Shown here: piece after piece, positions 8,925 through 17,419 of the stretch
Layout of the letters: every line of letters begins with the position of its first letter
Numbering within the stretch: position 1 is the stretch's first letter
Assembly: GCF_026341275.1 (NCBI RefSeq)
Contig: NZ_JAIFZO010000002.1
Coordinates: forward strand, 7,842,118 to 7,906,117
From: Streptomyces ortus
GTDB taxonomy: Bacteria > Actinomycetota > Actinomycetes > Streptomycetales > Streptomycetaceae
Reading direction: 5' to 3'
Length of the DNA: 64,000 nucleotides
Notes under the pieces: model-generated
The model's database searches: none
The model's input: only the letters and a program-made list of their open reading frames with translations
What the model was told of the DNA's origin: nothing
Translations under genes and position numbers: made by a program

Positions 8925-9125
8925 GACGGGTCAATGGTCCGGTTCAATGGTCATGGTCCACCGCGCTCGCCGGAGAAACCTGGCGGCGGTCCTGGTAACG
9001 ACCCGGGTGGCGACCCCGGGTGGCGACCCCGGCGGTGAATCCGGCGACGATCCGGTGGTCGGCCGCCGGGCCAAGAAGTCGTGTCGCACCCCTTGACCGA
9101 TGCCGTGCGGACACTCCACAGTTCT

Positions 9126-9154
9126 GCTAATGCGCATTACTTATACGCATTAGC
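9126..9154 (+). promoter_or_regulatory. Double LacI-type operator upstream of the LacI gene and downstream cassette
   Basis: TAATGCGCATTA (9128-9139) is a perfect palindrome with a central CG. A larger inverted repeat, GCTAATGCG (9126-9134) and CGCATTAGC (9146-9154), overlaps it, giving three AATGCG half-sites. It sits 38-66 nt before the LacI start, and it could also affect the divergent GH76 gene. The AT-rich motif stands out in otherwise 70+% GC DNA. Confidence 0.75.
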
Positions 9155-9191
9155 AAGCTGGGTGGCGGCCCACGGCGGCCGGGTGAGGAGC

Positions 9192-10295
9192 ATGGTGGAG
9201 CAGCCCAGGAAGGGACCCAGACGTGGGCGGACCCCCGCGGCGACCGGACGCACGTCCCGGCCGCGGCAGGCGGAGGTCGCCCGGCTGGCCGGAGTGTCCC
9301 AGGCCACGGTGTCGCTCGTGCTGTCGGCCAAGGCCCAGGGTTCGGCGATCTCGGACGAGACACGGCAGCGGGTGCTCGACGCGGCCCGCAGCCTCGGCTA
9401 CGTACCGGATCCGGCGGCCCAGCGGCTGGCGGCGGCCCGCAACAACCTGCTCGGCGTCTACAGCTTCACGGCCACCTTCCCGACGGACGTGGAGCACTCC
9501 TACTACCCCTTCCTCGTCGGTGTGGAGCGGGAGGCCGCCGCACGCGGTTACGACCTGGTGCTCTTCACGGGGTCGAGTTCCGGCGGTGCCAAGGCGGCCG
9601 GTCCCGAGGCGCTCAACCGGGTCCGGCTCGCGGACGGCTGCCTGTTCCTCGGCCGCCATGTACCGATTGCCGAGCTGAAACGGATGGTCGCCGACGGTTT
9701 CCCGGTGGTGCACCTCGGCCGCCGCGAGGAGCTGGAGGGCCTGTCCTGGGTCGGCGCCGACTACGTGAGCGCGAGCAGCGAGGTGGTCCGGCACCTGGCT
9801 TCCCTGGGGCACCGCCGGATCGTCCTGGTCCGTGAGGACGACGACGCGCCCGCCTCCACCGACCGTCAACGGGGCTTCCTGGAAGGGCTGGAGGCGGCCG
9901 GACTGCCCGGTGGGTCCGAGGCCGTCTTCCGCTGCGCCGACCCCCGGCGCGAGGTCACCCCCGAACGGCTGCGGAGCTGGCTCGCCGAGGGTGTCACCGC
10001 CTTCGTCGCGGAGGAGACCGACACCGGGGGTGCCTGGCGAGCCCTGCGGACAGCCGTCGAGGAGGCCGGCCTCAGCTACCCGGACGACCTGTCCCTCGCG
10101 CTCCTCGGCAGCCCTCCTTCCGACCTCGCCGGGGACCCCCAGCCCACCGGATTCGACGTCCCGCGGCACCAGTTGGGCGCCGCCGCGGTCCGCATGCTGG
10201 CCGCACTCGTGGCGGGGGAGGCGGCCGAGGAACCCCTGGTCACCTGCGCCTTCCGGGCGGGTGCGACCACCGGGAGCCCACCGGCACGGCCCTGA
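9192..10295 (+). CDS. LacI-family transcriptional regulator
   Basis: About 367 residues: an N-terminal basic stretch, the HTH RQAEVARLAGVSQATVSLVLSAK, hinge-helix region ARSLGYVPDPAAQRLAAARNN, then a periplasmic-binding-protein-like effector domain (LGVYSFTATF to the C-terminus). The start is uncertain: ATG 9192 follows GAGGAG by only 1 nt, GTG 9195 is equally possible, and both leave the HTH intact. It lies immediately upstream of, and co-directional with, the FAD oxidoreductase/HyuA cassette, and directly downstream of a double palindrome, so it probably represses itself and that cassette. The inducer is unknown. Confidence 0.9.
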   Translation: MVEQPRKGPRRGRTPAATGRTSRPRQAEVARLAGVSQATVSLVLSAKAQGSAISDETRQRVLDAARSLGYVPDPAAQRLAAARNNLLGVYSFTATFPTDVEHSYYPFLVGVEREAAARGYDLVLFTGSSSGGAKAAGPEALNRVRLADGCLFLGRHVPIAELKRMVADGFPVVHLGRREELEGLSWVGADYVSASSEVVRHLASLGHRRIVLVREDDDAPASTDRQRGFLEGLEAAGLPGGSEAVFRCADPRREVTPERLRSWLAEGVTAFVAEETDTGGAWRALRTAVEEAGLSYPDDLSLALLGSPPSDLAGDPQPTGFDVPRHQLGAAAVRMLAALVAGEAAEEPLVTCAFRAGATTGSPPARP

Positions 10296-10460
10296 CACCG
10301 GCGCGCGGCGCACGGGTCGGACCCCCGGCCAACCGGCGGACGAACCGATGCCTGCACCGCCGGACGAGCCGATGACCGCATCGCCGGACGAACCACCGGC
10401 TGTACCAACAGCCGAACCACCTGCTGCACCAGCAGAAGAAGAGCAGCTGAACCACCAGCA
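10296..10460. repeat. Low-complexity spacer with degenerate GGACGAACCGATG repeats
   Basis: Between the LacI stop and the next gene, GGACGAACCGATG-like units recur (about 10330, 10355, 10382) and give way to CAGCAG/ACCACC-rich sequence. No frame shows a recognisable product. It may be eroded coding sequence or a linker-like leader. Confidence 0.5.
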
Positions 10461-10469
10461 AGGAGAAGC

Positions 10470-12083
10470 GTGATTCCGAAAGCCGACATCCTCATCGTGG
10501 GCGGCGGGCTCGGCGGCGTGGCCGCCGCGCTGGCGGCCTGCCGGGCCGGACGTACCGTCGTGCTCACCGAGGAGACCGACTGGCTCGGGGGACAGCTCAC
10601 CTCGCAGGCCGTGCCACCCGACGAGCACCCCTGGGTCGAGCAGTTCGGCACCACCGCCACGTACCGTCAACTGCGCGAAGGCATAAGGCAGTTCTACCGG
10701 CAGTGGTACCCGCTGCGCGCCGAGGCGCTGGCCCTCCCGGACCTCAACCCGGGCGCCGGACGGGTGAGCAAGCTCTGTCACGAGCCGCGCGTCGCGCTCG
10801 CCGTCATCGACGCGATGCTCGCGCCCCACCGGGCCGCCGGCCGGCTGACCGTGCTCACCGACCACCGGCCCGTCGCGGCCGAGGCGGACAACGATGTCGT
10901 ACGGTCCGTGACGCTGGAGCACTGCCAGGACGGCGGCCGGCAGGTCACCGTCCGTGCCCGATACGTGATCGACGCCACCGAGACCGGTGAACTCCTCGAC
11001 CTCGCGGATGTCGAGCACGTCACCGGAGCCGAGGCGCGGTCCGAGTACGACGAACCGCACGCCCCGGACGAGGCCCAGCCGCTCAACCAGCAGGGCATCA
11101 CCGTGTGCTTCGCGCTCTCCCACCACGAGGGCGAGGACCACACCGTCGAGCGGCCCGCCGACTACGACTTCTGGCGCGCGTACCGGCCCGACTTCTGGCC
11201 CGGACCCCTGCTGGGCTTCCAGGCACCGGACCCCCGCTCCCTGGAGTCCGTACCGCGGACGTTCGAGCCCAACCCCGAGTTGGACCCGCTCGCCGTGAGC
11301 GCCGACCAGAGCGCGGACGCCGGTGACAAGGAGCTGTGGGGCTTCCGCCGCATCCTGGCGCGCAGGATGCACCGCCCCGGCGCCTTCGACTCCGACATCA
11401 CCCTCGTCAACTGGCCGCTCAACGACTACTGGTTGAAGCCGCTCGTCGGGGCGGGCGCGGAGACCGGCGCCGAAGCGGTCGCCGGGGCACGGCAGTTGTC
11501 GCTGTCGGTCCTGTACTGGCTGCAGACCGAGGCGCCCCGCCAGGACGGCGGCACCGGATTCCCGGGCCTGCGTCCGCGCCCGGACGTGACCGGCACCCCG
11601 GACGGCCTCGCCAAGGCGCCCTACGTCCGCGAGTCGCGCCGGATCAGGGCCGTCACCACCGTCACCGAGCACGACGTGGCGATCGACCTGGTCGGACCCT
11701 ACGGCGGCACCAAGTACCGGGACTCCGTCGGAGTCGGCAACTACCGCATCGACCTGCACCCCTCGACCGGCGGAGACAACTACATCGACATCGGCTCGGT
11801 GCCCTTCGAGATCCCGCTGGGCGCACTCGTGCCGAGGCGGGTCCGCAATCTGCTGCCCGCCGGCAAGAACATCGGCACCACCCACATCACCAACGGCTGC
11901 TACCGGCTCCACCCGGTGGAGTGGAACATCGGCGAGGTCGCCGGCGCGCTCGCCGCCCACTGCCTGGCCGAGGACGTCGAACCCCACCAGGTGCAGGCCG
12001 AGGACAAGCGGTTCGAGGAGTTCGCGCGCGGCCTCGACCGGGCCGGCGTGCAGCGCCACTGGCCCGACGTACGGGGCTACTGA
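10470..12083 (+). CDS. FAD-dependent oxidoreductase (FAD_oxidored family)
   Basis: A 537-residue protein with an N-terminal dinucleotide-binding fold, ILIVGGGLGGVAAALAAC (about 7-24), then VVLTEETDWLGGQLTSQAVP. RYVIDATETGELLDLADV around residue 175 and the C-terminal LVPRRVRNLLPAGKNIGTTHITNGCYRLHPVEWNIGE match the FAD-dependent oxidoreductases often found in polysaccharide-catabolic loci (loosely annotated xanthan-lyase-like). No signal peptide is seen. GTG start with AGGAG 4 nt upstream. It is the first structural gene of the LacI-controlled cassette. The substrate is unknown: it could oxidise a sugar-derived hydroxyl or amine. Confidence 0.78.
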   Translation: MIPKADILIVGGGLGGVAAALAACRAGRTVVLTEETDWLGGQLTSQAVPPDEHPWVEQFGTTATYRQLREGIRQFYRQWYPLRAEALALPDLNPGAGRVSKLCHEPRVALAVIDAMLAPHRAAGRLTVLTDHRPVAAEADNDVVRSVTLEHCQDGGRQVTVRARYVIDATETGELLDLADVEHVTGAEARSEYDEPHAPDEAQPLNQQGITVCFALSHHEGEDHTVERPADYDFWRAYRPDFWPGPLLGFQAPDPRSLESVPRTFEPNPELDPLAVSADQSADAGDKELWGFRRILARRMHRPGAFDSDITLVNWPLNDYWLKPLVGAGAETGAEAVAGARQLSLSVLYWLQTEAPRQDGGTGFPGLRPRPDVTGTPDGLAKAPYVRESRRIRAVTTVTEHDVAIDLVGPYGGTKYRDSVGVGNYRIDLHPSTGGDNYIDIGSVPFEIPLGALVPRRVRNLLPAGKNIGTTHITNGCYRLHPVEWNIGEVAGALAAHCLAEDVEPHQVQAEDKRFEEFARGLDRAGVQRHWPDVRGY

Positions 12084-12171
12084 GAGCGAGGGGCGGGCGG
12101 ACCGGCTGCCCGGCCGGTCCGGCCCGTCCGGTGTCGCGCATGACTGACAGAGCACAAGGAGGTGCCCAGAC

Positions 12172-14316
12172 ATGACCACCCACAGAATCCGCGTCGGCAT
12201 CGACGTCGGCGGAACCTTCACCGACGCCGTGGCCGTGGACGCCACAACACTGAGCCTGCTCGGCCAGGTCAAGGTCCCCACCAGCCACCATCACGAGGAC
12301 GGTGTCGCCCACGGCATCGTCGAGGCGCTGGACCAACTGCTCCAGCAGGTCGGCCGCGATCCCGCCGACGTCGCGTTCCTGGCCCACGGCACCACCCAGG
12401 CGACCAACGCCCTGCTGGAGGGCGACGTCGCCACCGTCGGCCTGATCGGCATCGGCACCGGACCCGGCGCAGTCCTCACCCGCCGGCTCGCCGCCCTCGG
12501 CCGGCTCGAACTCGCCCCCGGCAAAAAGCTTCCGCTCGCCTACGCGCATGTGGCGGACCCCGACGACACGAGCGCCGTACGCGCCGCGGTCGAGCAGGTC
12601 ACCGCGGCGGGGGCCGAAGTCCTCGTCGCCACCGAGCCGTTCGCCGTCGACCGGCCCGAAGGGGAGCAGTCCGTACTGGAGACCGCCCGCGCCGCCGGGC
12701 TCCCGATGACGGCCGCGCACGAGATCACCTCGCTGTACGGGCTGCACAAGCGCACCCGTACCGCCGTCGTCAACGCGGCCATCCTGCCGCGCATGCTCGC
12801 CACCGCCGATCTCGTCGACTCGTCCATCACCAAGGCGGGCATCACCGCGCCGCTCATGGTCATGCGCTGCGACGGCGGGGTCATGGCGCTCGACGAGATG
12901 CGCAGGCGCCCGCTGCTGACCGTGCTGTCGGGCCCGGCGGCCGGAGTCGCCGGAGCCCTGATGCAGGAGCGGATCAGCGAGGGCGTCTTCCTCGAAACGG
13001 GCGGCACCTCCACCGACATCAGCGTCGTACGCCGGGGCAAGGTCGCCGTCCGGCACGCCACGATGCTCGGCAGGACCTCGTACCTCAACGCCCTCGACGT
13101 CCGCACGGTCGGGGTCGGCGGCGGCTCGATGGTCCGCGTCGACCTGACCCACGGCAGCCAGGCCCGCCTCACGGCCGTCGGACCGCGCAGCGCCCATATC
13201 GCCGGGCTGCCCTACGCCTGCTTCGCCGACCTGGACGAACTGCGCGACGCCACCCTGGCCACCGTGCGCCCGATGCCCGACGACCCGGCCGACCACGCCG
13301 TCCTGGACGCGGCGGGCGGCCGGTACGCGATCACCATGACGTGCGCCGCCAACGCTCTCGGCCGCGTCCCGGAAGGGGACTTCGCGCGCTGCGACCAGGA
13401 GGCCGCGAAGGCCGCGATCGCCCCGCTGGCCGCCGCCCTGGGCGTGGACGTGCCGACGGCCGCCGCCCGCATCCTCGACGCGGGCGCCGAGCAGGTGAAG
13501 TCGGTGGTGGACAAGATCGTGCGCGACTACCGCCTCGACGCCGACACCGCCGTCCTCGTCGGCGGCGGGGGAGGAGCCGCCACCGTCACCCCGCACCTCG
13601 CGGCCCTCACCGGCATGGAGGGCCGGATCGCCCGGCACAACGAGGTCATCAGCCCGATCGGGGTGGCCCTCGCCCTGGTGCGCGAGCAGATCGAACGGAT
13701 CATCCCCGGCGCCACCCAGGAACAGATCCTCGCCGTACGCGCCGAGGCCGAGCAGGCCGTCGTCGCCCAGGGCGCCGCCGCCGACGGAGTCGAGGTCGAG
13801 GTGACCGTCGACCCGCAGACCAGCACCGTCCGCGCCATCGCCACCGGCGCCACCGAACTGCGTACCCAGGACCGCTCGCACAGCGCTGACGACTCCGAAC
13901 GCCTCGCCGCCGCCGCAGCCAGCCTCAAGACCGACCCCGACCGGGTCACCGTCCTCGCCGGCACACCCGCCCACACGGTCTACGGCACCGAGGTGCGCCG
14001 CCGGCTGCGGGCGACCCGGCACCCCGTACGCGTCGTGGACGCCGACGGTGTCGTACGGCTGCACGCGGCCGACGCGCAGGTGGCCGCCACCACCGTGGGC
14101 GCCGCCCCCGAACTGCTGAGCAACCTCGTCCGCGAGGCCACGTCGTACGGCGACGGCGGTGTCCGGGCGCCCGCGCTGCGGCTGCTCCTCGGCTCCCGTA
14201 TCGCCGACCTCTCCGGAGTCCTCGAACCGCAGCCGCTGCTGGCCCTGGCCCGCAGCGAGATGCGCGACCGGGCCGCCGACGAGCCCGTGGTGGCCGTGGT
14301 GGAGGTGCGCTCATGA
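12172..14316 (+). CDS. Hydantoinase/oxoprolinase family protein (HyuA-like)
   Basis: A 714-residue ASKHA-fold protein. The N-terminal domain has VGIDVGGTFTDAVAVD (7-22) and AHGTTQATNALLEG (about 82-95); the hydantoinase A domain has ETGGTSTDISVVRRGK and VGVGGGSMVRVD. This family opens 5-membered cyclic imides or lactams (hydantoins, 5-oxoproline) in an ATP-dependent manner, normally with a HyuB partner. No hyuB is present; the following gene encodes an unrelated 197-aa protein. The last about 180 residues, with a second ATP-grasp-free alpha/beta part, end ARSEMRDRAADEPVVAVVEVRS. It overlaps the next gene by 4 nt (ATGA), so translation is probably coupled. AAGGAGG lies 6-8 nt before the ATG. 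Confidence 0.82.
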   Translation: MTTHRIRVGIDVGGTFTDAVAVDATTLSLLGQVKVPTSHHHEDGVAHGIVEALDQLLQQVGRDPADVAFLAHGTTQATNALLEGDVATVGLIGIGTGPGAVLTRRLAALGRLELAPGKKLPLAYAHVADPDDTSAVRAAVEQVTAAGAEVLVATEPFAVDRPEGEQSVLETARAAGLPMTAAHEITSLYGLHKRTRTAVVNAAILPRMLATADLVDSSITKAGITAPLMVMRCDGGVMALDEMRRRPLLTVLSGPAAGVAGALMQERISEGVFLETGGTSTDISVVRRGKVAVRHATMLGRTSYLNALDVRTVGVGGGSMVRVDLTHGSQARLTAVGPRSAHIAGLPYACFADLDELRDATLATVRPMPDDPADHAVLDAAGGRYAITMTCAANALGRVPEGDFARCDQEAAKAAIAPLAAALGVDVPTAAARILDAGAEQVKSVVDKIVRDYRLDADTAVLVGGGGGAATVTPHLAALTGMEGRIARHNEVISPIGVALALVREQIERIIPGATQEQILAVRAEAEQAVVAQGAAADGVEVEVTVDPQTSTVRAIATGATELRTQDRSHSADDSERLAAAAASLKTDPDRVTVLAGTPAHTVYGTEVRRRLRATRHPVRVVDADGVVRLHAADAQVAATTVGAAPELLSNLVREATSYGDGGVRAPALRLLLGSRIADLSGVLEPQPLLALARSEMRDRAADEPVVAVVEVRS

Positions 14317-14906
14317 CCCGCGCCCACGCGACCACCACGGACCCGGTCGCCCAGCAGGCCACCGACGACCTCGATCTCGCGGTACGGCTGCTCGCCGGCA
14401 CGCCCACCCACGAGGGGCGTGACCCCGCCCTCCTGCGCCGCTGGGCCGAGGCCGCCGACGCCTTCGGCGCGGCCCTCGAACCCGGCCCGTGCGGCGCCCG
14501 GATCGTGGAACGCGACGACGGACTCGAAGAGTTGCTGCTCGCCCGCTACACCTCGCGCCCCGCCACGGTCGAGATCTACGTCGACACCGTCGACCGCGCC
14601 GAGCGGCTCATCGACGAACTCGGCTGGCGCCACTGGTACCCCGTGGGGTCCGTGCGCGCCGCGGCCCTCGCCCACGAGAGCGCGCACGAGCACTTCCACC
14701 ACAGGGCGACCAGGACCGCACTCAAGGAGGCGATCGGGCACACCGCGCTGCGGCTCGGCCGCCTGCGGGTCCTCGCCCATGTCGCGGGGGCCGAGGAGAT
14801 CGCCGCCCACGCCTACGCCCGTACCGTCTGCGGACTCGGCCGCAGCCCCCTCCTGCTGACCGCCGCGCTGGCCGCCGCGGTCGGCGCGCCAGGAAGAGAG
14901 AACTGA
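14313..14906 (+). CDS. Unknown 197-residue protein coupled to the HyuA-like gene
   Basis: Not recognised. It is soluble and mostly helical, with no signal peptide. It contains a striking histidine cluster, ALAHESAHEHFHHRATRT, at about residues 114-131 (HExxHxxxH spacing), and EEIAAHAYARTVCGLG near the C-terminus. The HExxH-like pattern could bind a metal, but no protease family is evident. It overlaps hyuA by 4 nt and ends 3 nt before the permease gene, so it is firmly in the operon and occupies the place where hyuB usually lies. Confidence 0.7.
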   Translation: MTRAHATTTDPVAQQATDDLDLAVRLLAGTPTHEGRDPALLRRWAEAADAFGAALEPGPCGARIVERDDGLEELLLARYTSRPATVEIYVDTVDRAERLIDELGWRHWYPVGSVRAAALAHESAHEHFHHRATRTALKEAIGHTALRLGRLRVLAHVAGAEEIAAHAYARTVCGLGRSPLLLTAALAAAVGAPGREN

Positions 14907-14909
14907 GCC

Positions 14910-16196
14910 ATGGGTGTCGTCATCCTGCTCGTCATGGCCGCGGGTGTCGCCGCCATGCTCACCCGCAAACTGCCCACGGCGTTCGCGCTCGTCCTGCTCG
15001 CCGTCGTCATCGCCTTCGTCGCCGGCGCACCGCTGACCGGCGAGAACAGCGTCATCGACACGGTCCTCCAGGAGGGCGCCCCCGCGCTGGCCGCCACCAT
15101 GATCGCCATCGTGCTGGGCTCGTGGCTGGGCAAGCTCCTGGAGGAGACGGGGGTCGCCGCCACCCTCGTACGCAAGATCGTCGAGTTCGGCGGGGACCGC
15201 CCGGTCGTCGTGGCACTCGGCGTCCTCGCCGTCTCCGCGCTCGTCGGCACCGTCACCGGATCGGCGCCCGCCGCCATGCTCGCGGGCCTCATCGGCATCC
15301 CCGCCATGATCGCGGTGGGCATCCCCAAGGTGACCGCCGCCGGGACCATCCTCATGGGCATCGCCGTCGGCATCCCCTTCGAACTGCCGCTGTGGCAGTT
15401 CTTCTCCACCGCGCTGGAACTGCCCGTCGAGACCGTCCGCGGCTTCATGGTGAAGCTGTTCCCGTTCGCCCTGGTGGCCGCCGTCCTGTACGTGTTCGTC
15501 GAGTCGCGGCGGCGGGGCGTCGAACACACCTGGTCCCTCAAGTCCGTGCAGGACAAGCCCCGTTCACCGAACCGTCGGCAGCGGCTCGGCGACGCCCCCT
15601 GGTACGCCCTGCTCACCCCGGCCGTACCGCTGATCCTCGCCCTGGGCTTCGAACTCGCCATCATCCCCTCCCTGCTGGCCGGCGTCCTGTACGCGCTGGT
15701 CACCACCACCCGCCCCCGCGAGATGAACAAGCGCCTGCTGCGCACCCTGTACGGCGGATTCGAGGTGGCGGCCCCGCCGATCGCCCTGTTCATCGCCATC
15801 GGCATCCTGCTGGCCGCGGTGAAACTCCCGGGCGCGGTCGAGGCACTGGAACCGCTGGTGAAGGCGGTCAGCCCGCAGAACGCCGTGCTGTTCGTGGGCG
15901 TCTTCACCCTGCTCGTGCCGCTGTGCCTGTACCGGGGACCGCTGAACGTGTTCGGACTCGGCGCGGGGATCGCCGGTGTCCTCATCTCCACCGGGATCTA
16001 CCCGGCCGCGGTCGTCCTCGGCATGGCCACCTCGTACAACCAGGTCTTCGGTGTCGCCGACCCCACCAGCACCCAGACCGTGTGGGCCGCCCAGTACGCG
16101 GGCGTCTCCCCGCAGCAGGTCATGGTACGCACCCTGCCGTACGTGTGGGCCGTCGCGCTCGGCGGGCTGTGCGTCACCGCCGCCACCTACCTCTGA
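14910..16196 (+). CDS. Ion-transporter-superfamily permease (carboxylate/gluconate-like)
   Basis: A 428-residue integral membrane protein with about 10-12 hydrophobic segments, beginning MGVVILLVMAAGVAAML. The two halves have re-entrant-loop-like motifs, VGTVTGSAPAAMLAGLIGIP and GMATSYNQVFGVADPTSTQ. This layout resembles the ion transporter superfamily (CitMHS, GntP, DctM-type large subunits), which take up carboxylates with H+ or Na+. No TRAP small subunit or binding protein is nearby. It probably imports the substrate or intermediate for the adjacent FAD/HyuA enzymes; that role is inferred from context only. Confidence 0.7.
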   Translation: MGVVILLVMAAGVAAMLTRKLPTAFALVLLAVVIAFVAGAPLTGENSVIDTVLQEGAPALAATMIAIVLGSWLGKLLEETGVAATLVRKIVEFGGDRPVVVALGVLAVSALVGTVTGSAPAAMLAGLIGIPAMIAVGIPKVTAAGTILMGIAVGIPFELPLWQFFSTALELPVETVRGFMVKLFPFALVAAVLYVFVESRRRGVEHTWSLKSVQDKPRSPNRRQRLGDAPWYALLTPAVPLILALGFELAIIPSLLAGVLYALVTTTRPREMNKRLLRTLYGGFEVAAPPIALFIAIGILLAAVKLPGAVEALEPLVKAVSPQNAVLFVGVFTLLVPLCLYRGPLNVFGLGAGIAGVLISTGIYPAAVVLGMATSYNQVFGVADPTSTQTVWAAQYAGVSPQQVMVRTLPYVWAVALGGLCVTAATYL

Positions 16197-16240
16197 CCGA
16201 CCTCCGACCGCCCCCCCCGCCTCTCTTCCTGGAGTCGACC

Positions 16241-17278
16241 ATGAACGAGCCGCGTCCCGCCCGTCGTCTGTTCCTGCGTGCCGGTGCCGCCACCGGCGCC
16301 GCCCTGACCGTGGGCGGGCTCACCGCCCCGGCCGCCCCCGCCCTCTCCGCGGACGGGGCCGCCGCCCCGGCCGCTGCCGCCGCGCCCGGCGGATTCCCCG
16401 ACTACAAGTACGTCCGCACCCTGCTCACCCCGTCCCAGCTGAAGTACAACCCGACGGGCGAGATCATCTTCCCGTGCATCCGGGGCACGGCCGGCCGCCT
16501 CGCCAACCCGCTGGGCAGGTACTACCTGTACTACGGGCCGCACGACGCGCCCGGCGGCATCTGCCTGGCCTACGGCGACTCCCTCGAAGGCCCGTTCACG
16601 GAGTACCCGAACAACCCGATCGTCTCCAACAACTGGCAGCCGCACTACAAGGTCAGTCATGTCGCGTCCGCGCACGTCATGTGGATCGAGGCCTCCAAGG
16701 AGATGTGGATGTACTTCCACGGGGAGAACACCACGACGCGGCTGGCCCGCTCCAAGGACGGCATCAACTTCACCTACGACAAGGTCGTCCTGTCCACGTC
16801 CATGCTGCCCAGCGGCACGACCGAGACGTCGTACGCCCGGGTCTTCCCCCACGAACTGCCGTCCCGGGGCGCCCACTTCGTGATGCTCTTCATGCTGAAC
16901 AACACCTCCAACCACCGTGACATCCACTGGGGCTGGTCGGCCGACGGACGCAACTGGACCTTCGACCAGCAGCCGCTCGTGCGGCACACGGACGTCGGTG
17001 CCGTCAACGTCGGCGGCCCCCACCTGCTGCACCGCGACAACAGCACGTACGTCGTCTACAACAAGGACAAGGCGAGCGGCGGCGACATGATGATCACCGA
17101 GGTCGGCAACGACTTCAGCAAGCGCACGCACCTCGGCGTCTTCTACAACTCCCGCAGCGCCGCGCCGGAGAACGGCCGCGCTGCCGCCCCGTCGTTCGGT
17201 ACGGACGGCGGAGTCCCGTACATGATCTACGAGGCGGGGGAGCGGCTCGCGGGTTCGATCGCGATGGCCCGCGGCTGA
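16241..17278 (+). CDS. Tat-secreted beta-propeller glycosidase-like protein (GH43/GH117-like)
   Basis: 345 residues. The signal has a twin-arginine motif (PARRLFLRAGAATGAALTVGG, about 6-26) and an Ala-rich cleavage region to about 48. The mature part has repeated propeller blades: GRYYLYYGPHDAPGGICLAYGDSLEGPFTEYPNNPIV, HVMWIEASKEMWMYFHGENT, RLARSKDGINFTY and DIHWGWSADGRNWTF. These resemble five-bladed GH43/GH117-type hydrolases, but I could not assign catalytic residues confidently. It is the last gene of the LacI cassette, 44 nt after the permease, with CTGGAG 6 nt before the ATG. Probably releases the substrate outside the cell. Confidence 0.65.
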   Translation: MNEPRPARRLFLRAGAATGAALTVGGLTAPAAPALSADGAAAPAAAAAPGGFPDYKYVRTLLTPSQLKYNPTGEIIFPCIRGTAGRLANPLGRYYLYYGPHDAPGGICLAYGDSLEGPFTEYPNNPIVSNNWQPHYKVSHVASAHVMWIEASKEMWMYFHGENTTTRLARSKDGINFTYDKVVLSTSMLPSGTTETSYARVFPHELPSRGAHFVMLFMLNNTSNHRDIHWGWSADGRNWTFDQQPLVRHTDVGAVNVGGPHLLHRDNSTYVVYNKDKASGGDMMITEVGNDFSKRTHLGVFYNSRSAAPENGRAAAPSFGTDGGVPYMIYEAGERLAGSIAMARG

Positions 17279-17322
17279 CGAGCGCGCCCACCCCTCTCTC
17301 CGGCAGGTCGACGGCAGTCGAT

Positions 17323-17337
17323 GTTGGTCTAGACCTT
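17323..17337 (+). promoter_or_regulatory. DasR-responsive element-like site upstream of the GH64 gene
   Basis: GTTGGTCTAGACCTT matches the core TGGTCTAGACC of Streptomyces DasR sites (consensus near TGGTCTAGACCA), which respond to N-acetylglucosamine/chitin. It is about 85-100 nt upstream of the glucanase start. Confidence 0.7.
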
Positions 17338-17363
17338 GACGTGTTCGCCTCATGGGAGCACTC

Positions 17364-17377
17364 TGAGAGCGCTCTCA
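17364..17377 (+). promoter_or_regulatory. LacI/CebR-like operator upstream of the GH64 gene
   Basis: TGAGAGCGCTCTCA is a perfect 14-bp palindrome with a central CG, close to the CebR-type TGGGAGCGCTCCCA. A related half-site ATGGGAGCAC lies at 17352-17361, and CCTCATG (17348-17354) also pairs with CATGAGG (17376-17382). It lies about 43-56 nt before the start codon. Confidence 0.75.
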
Positions 17378-17419
17378 TGAGGAGCCGAACGGTCCGCTTC
17401 CACCTGCTAGGAGGACGAC

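Noticed and set aside
9150..12281. A 1043-codon minus-strand open frame opposite the LacI and FAD oxidoreductase genes
   Set aside because: Two clear protein families are encoded on the other strand. The minus frame has no recognisable motif.
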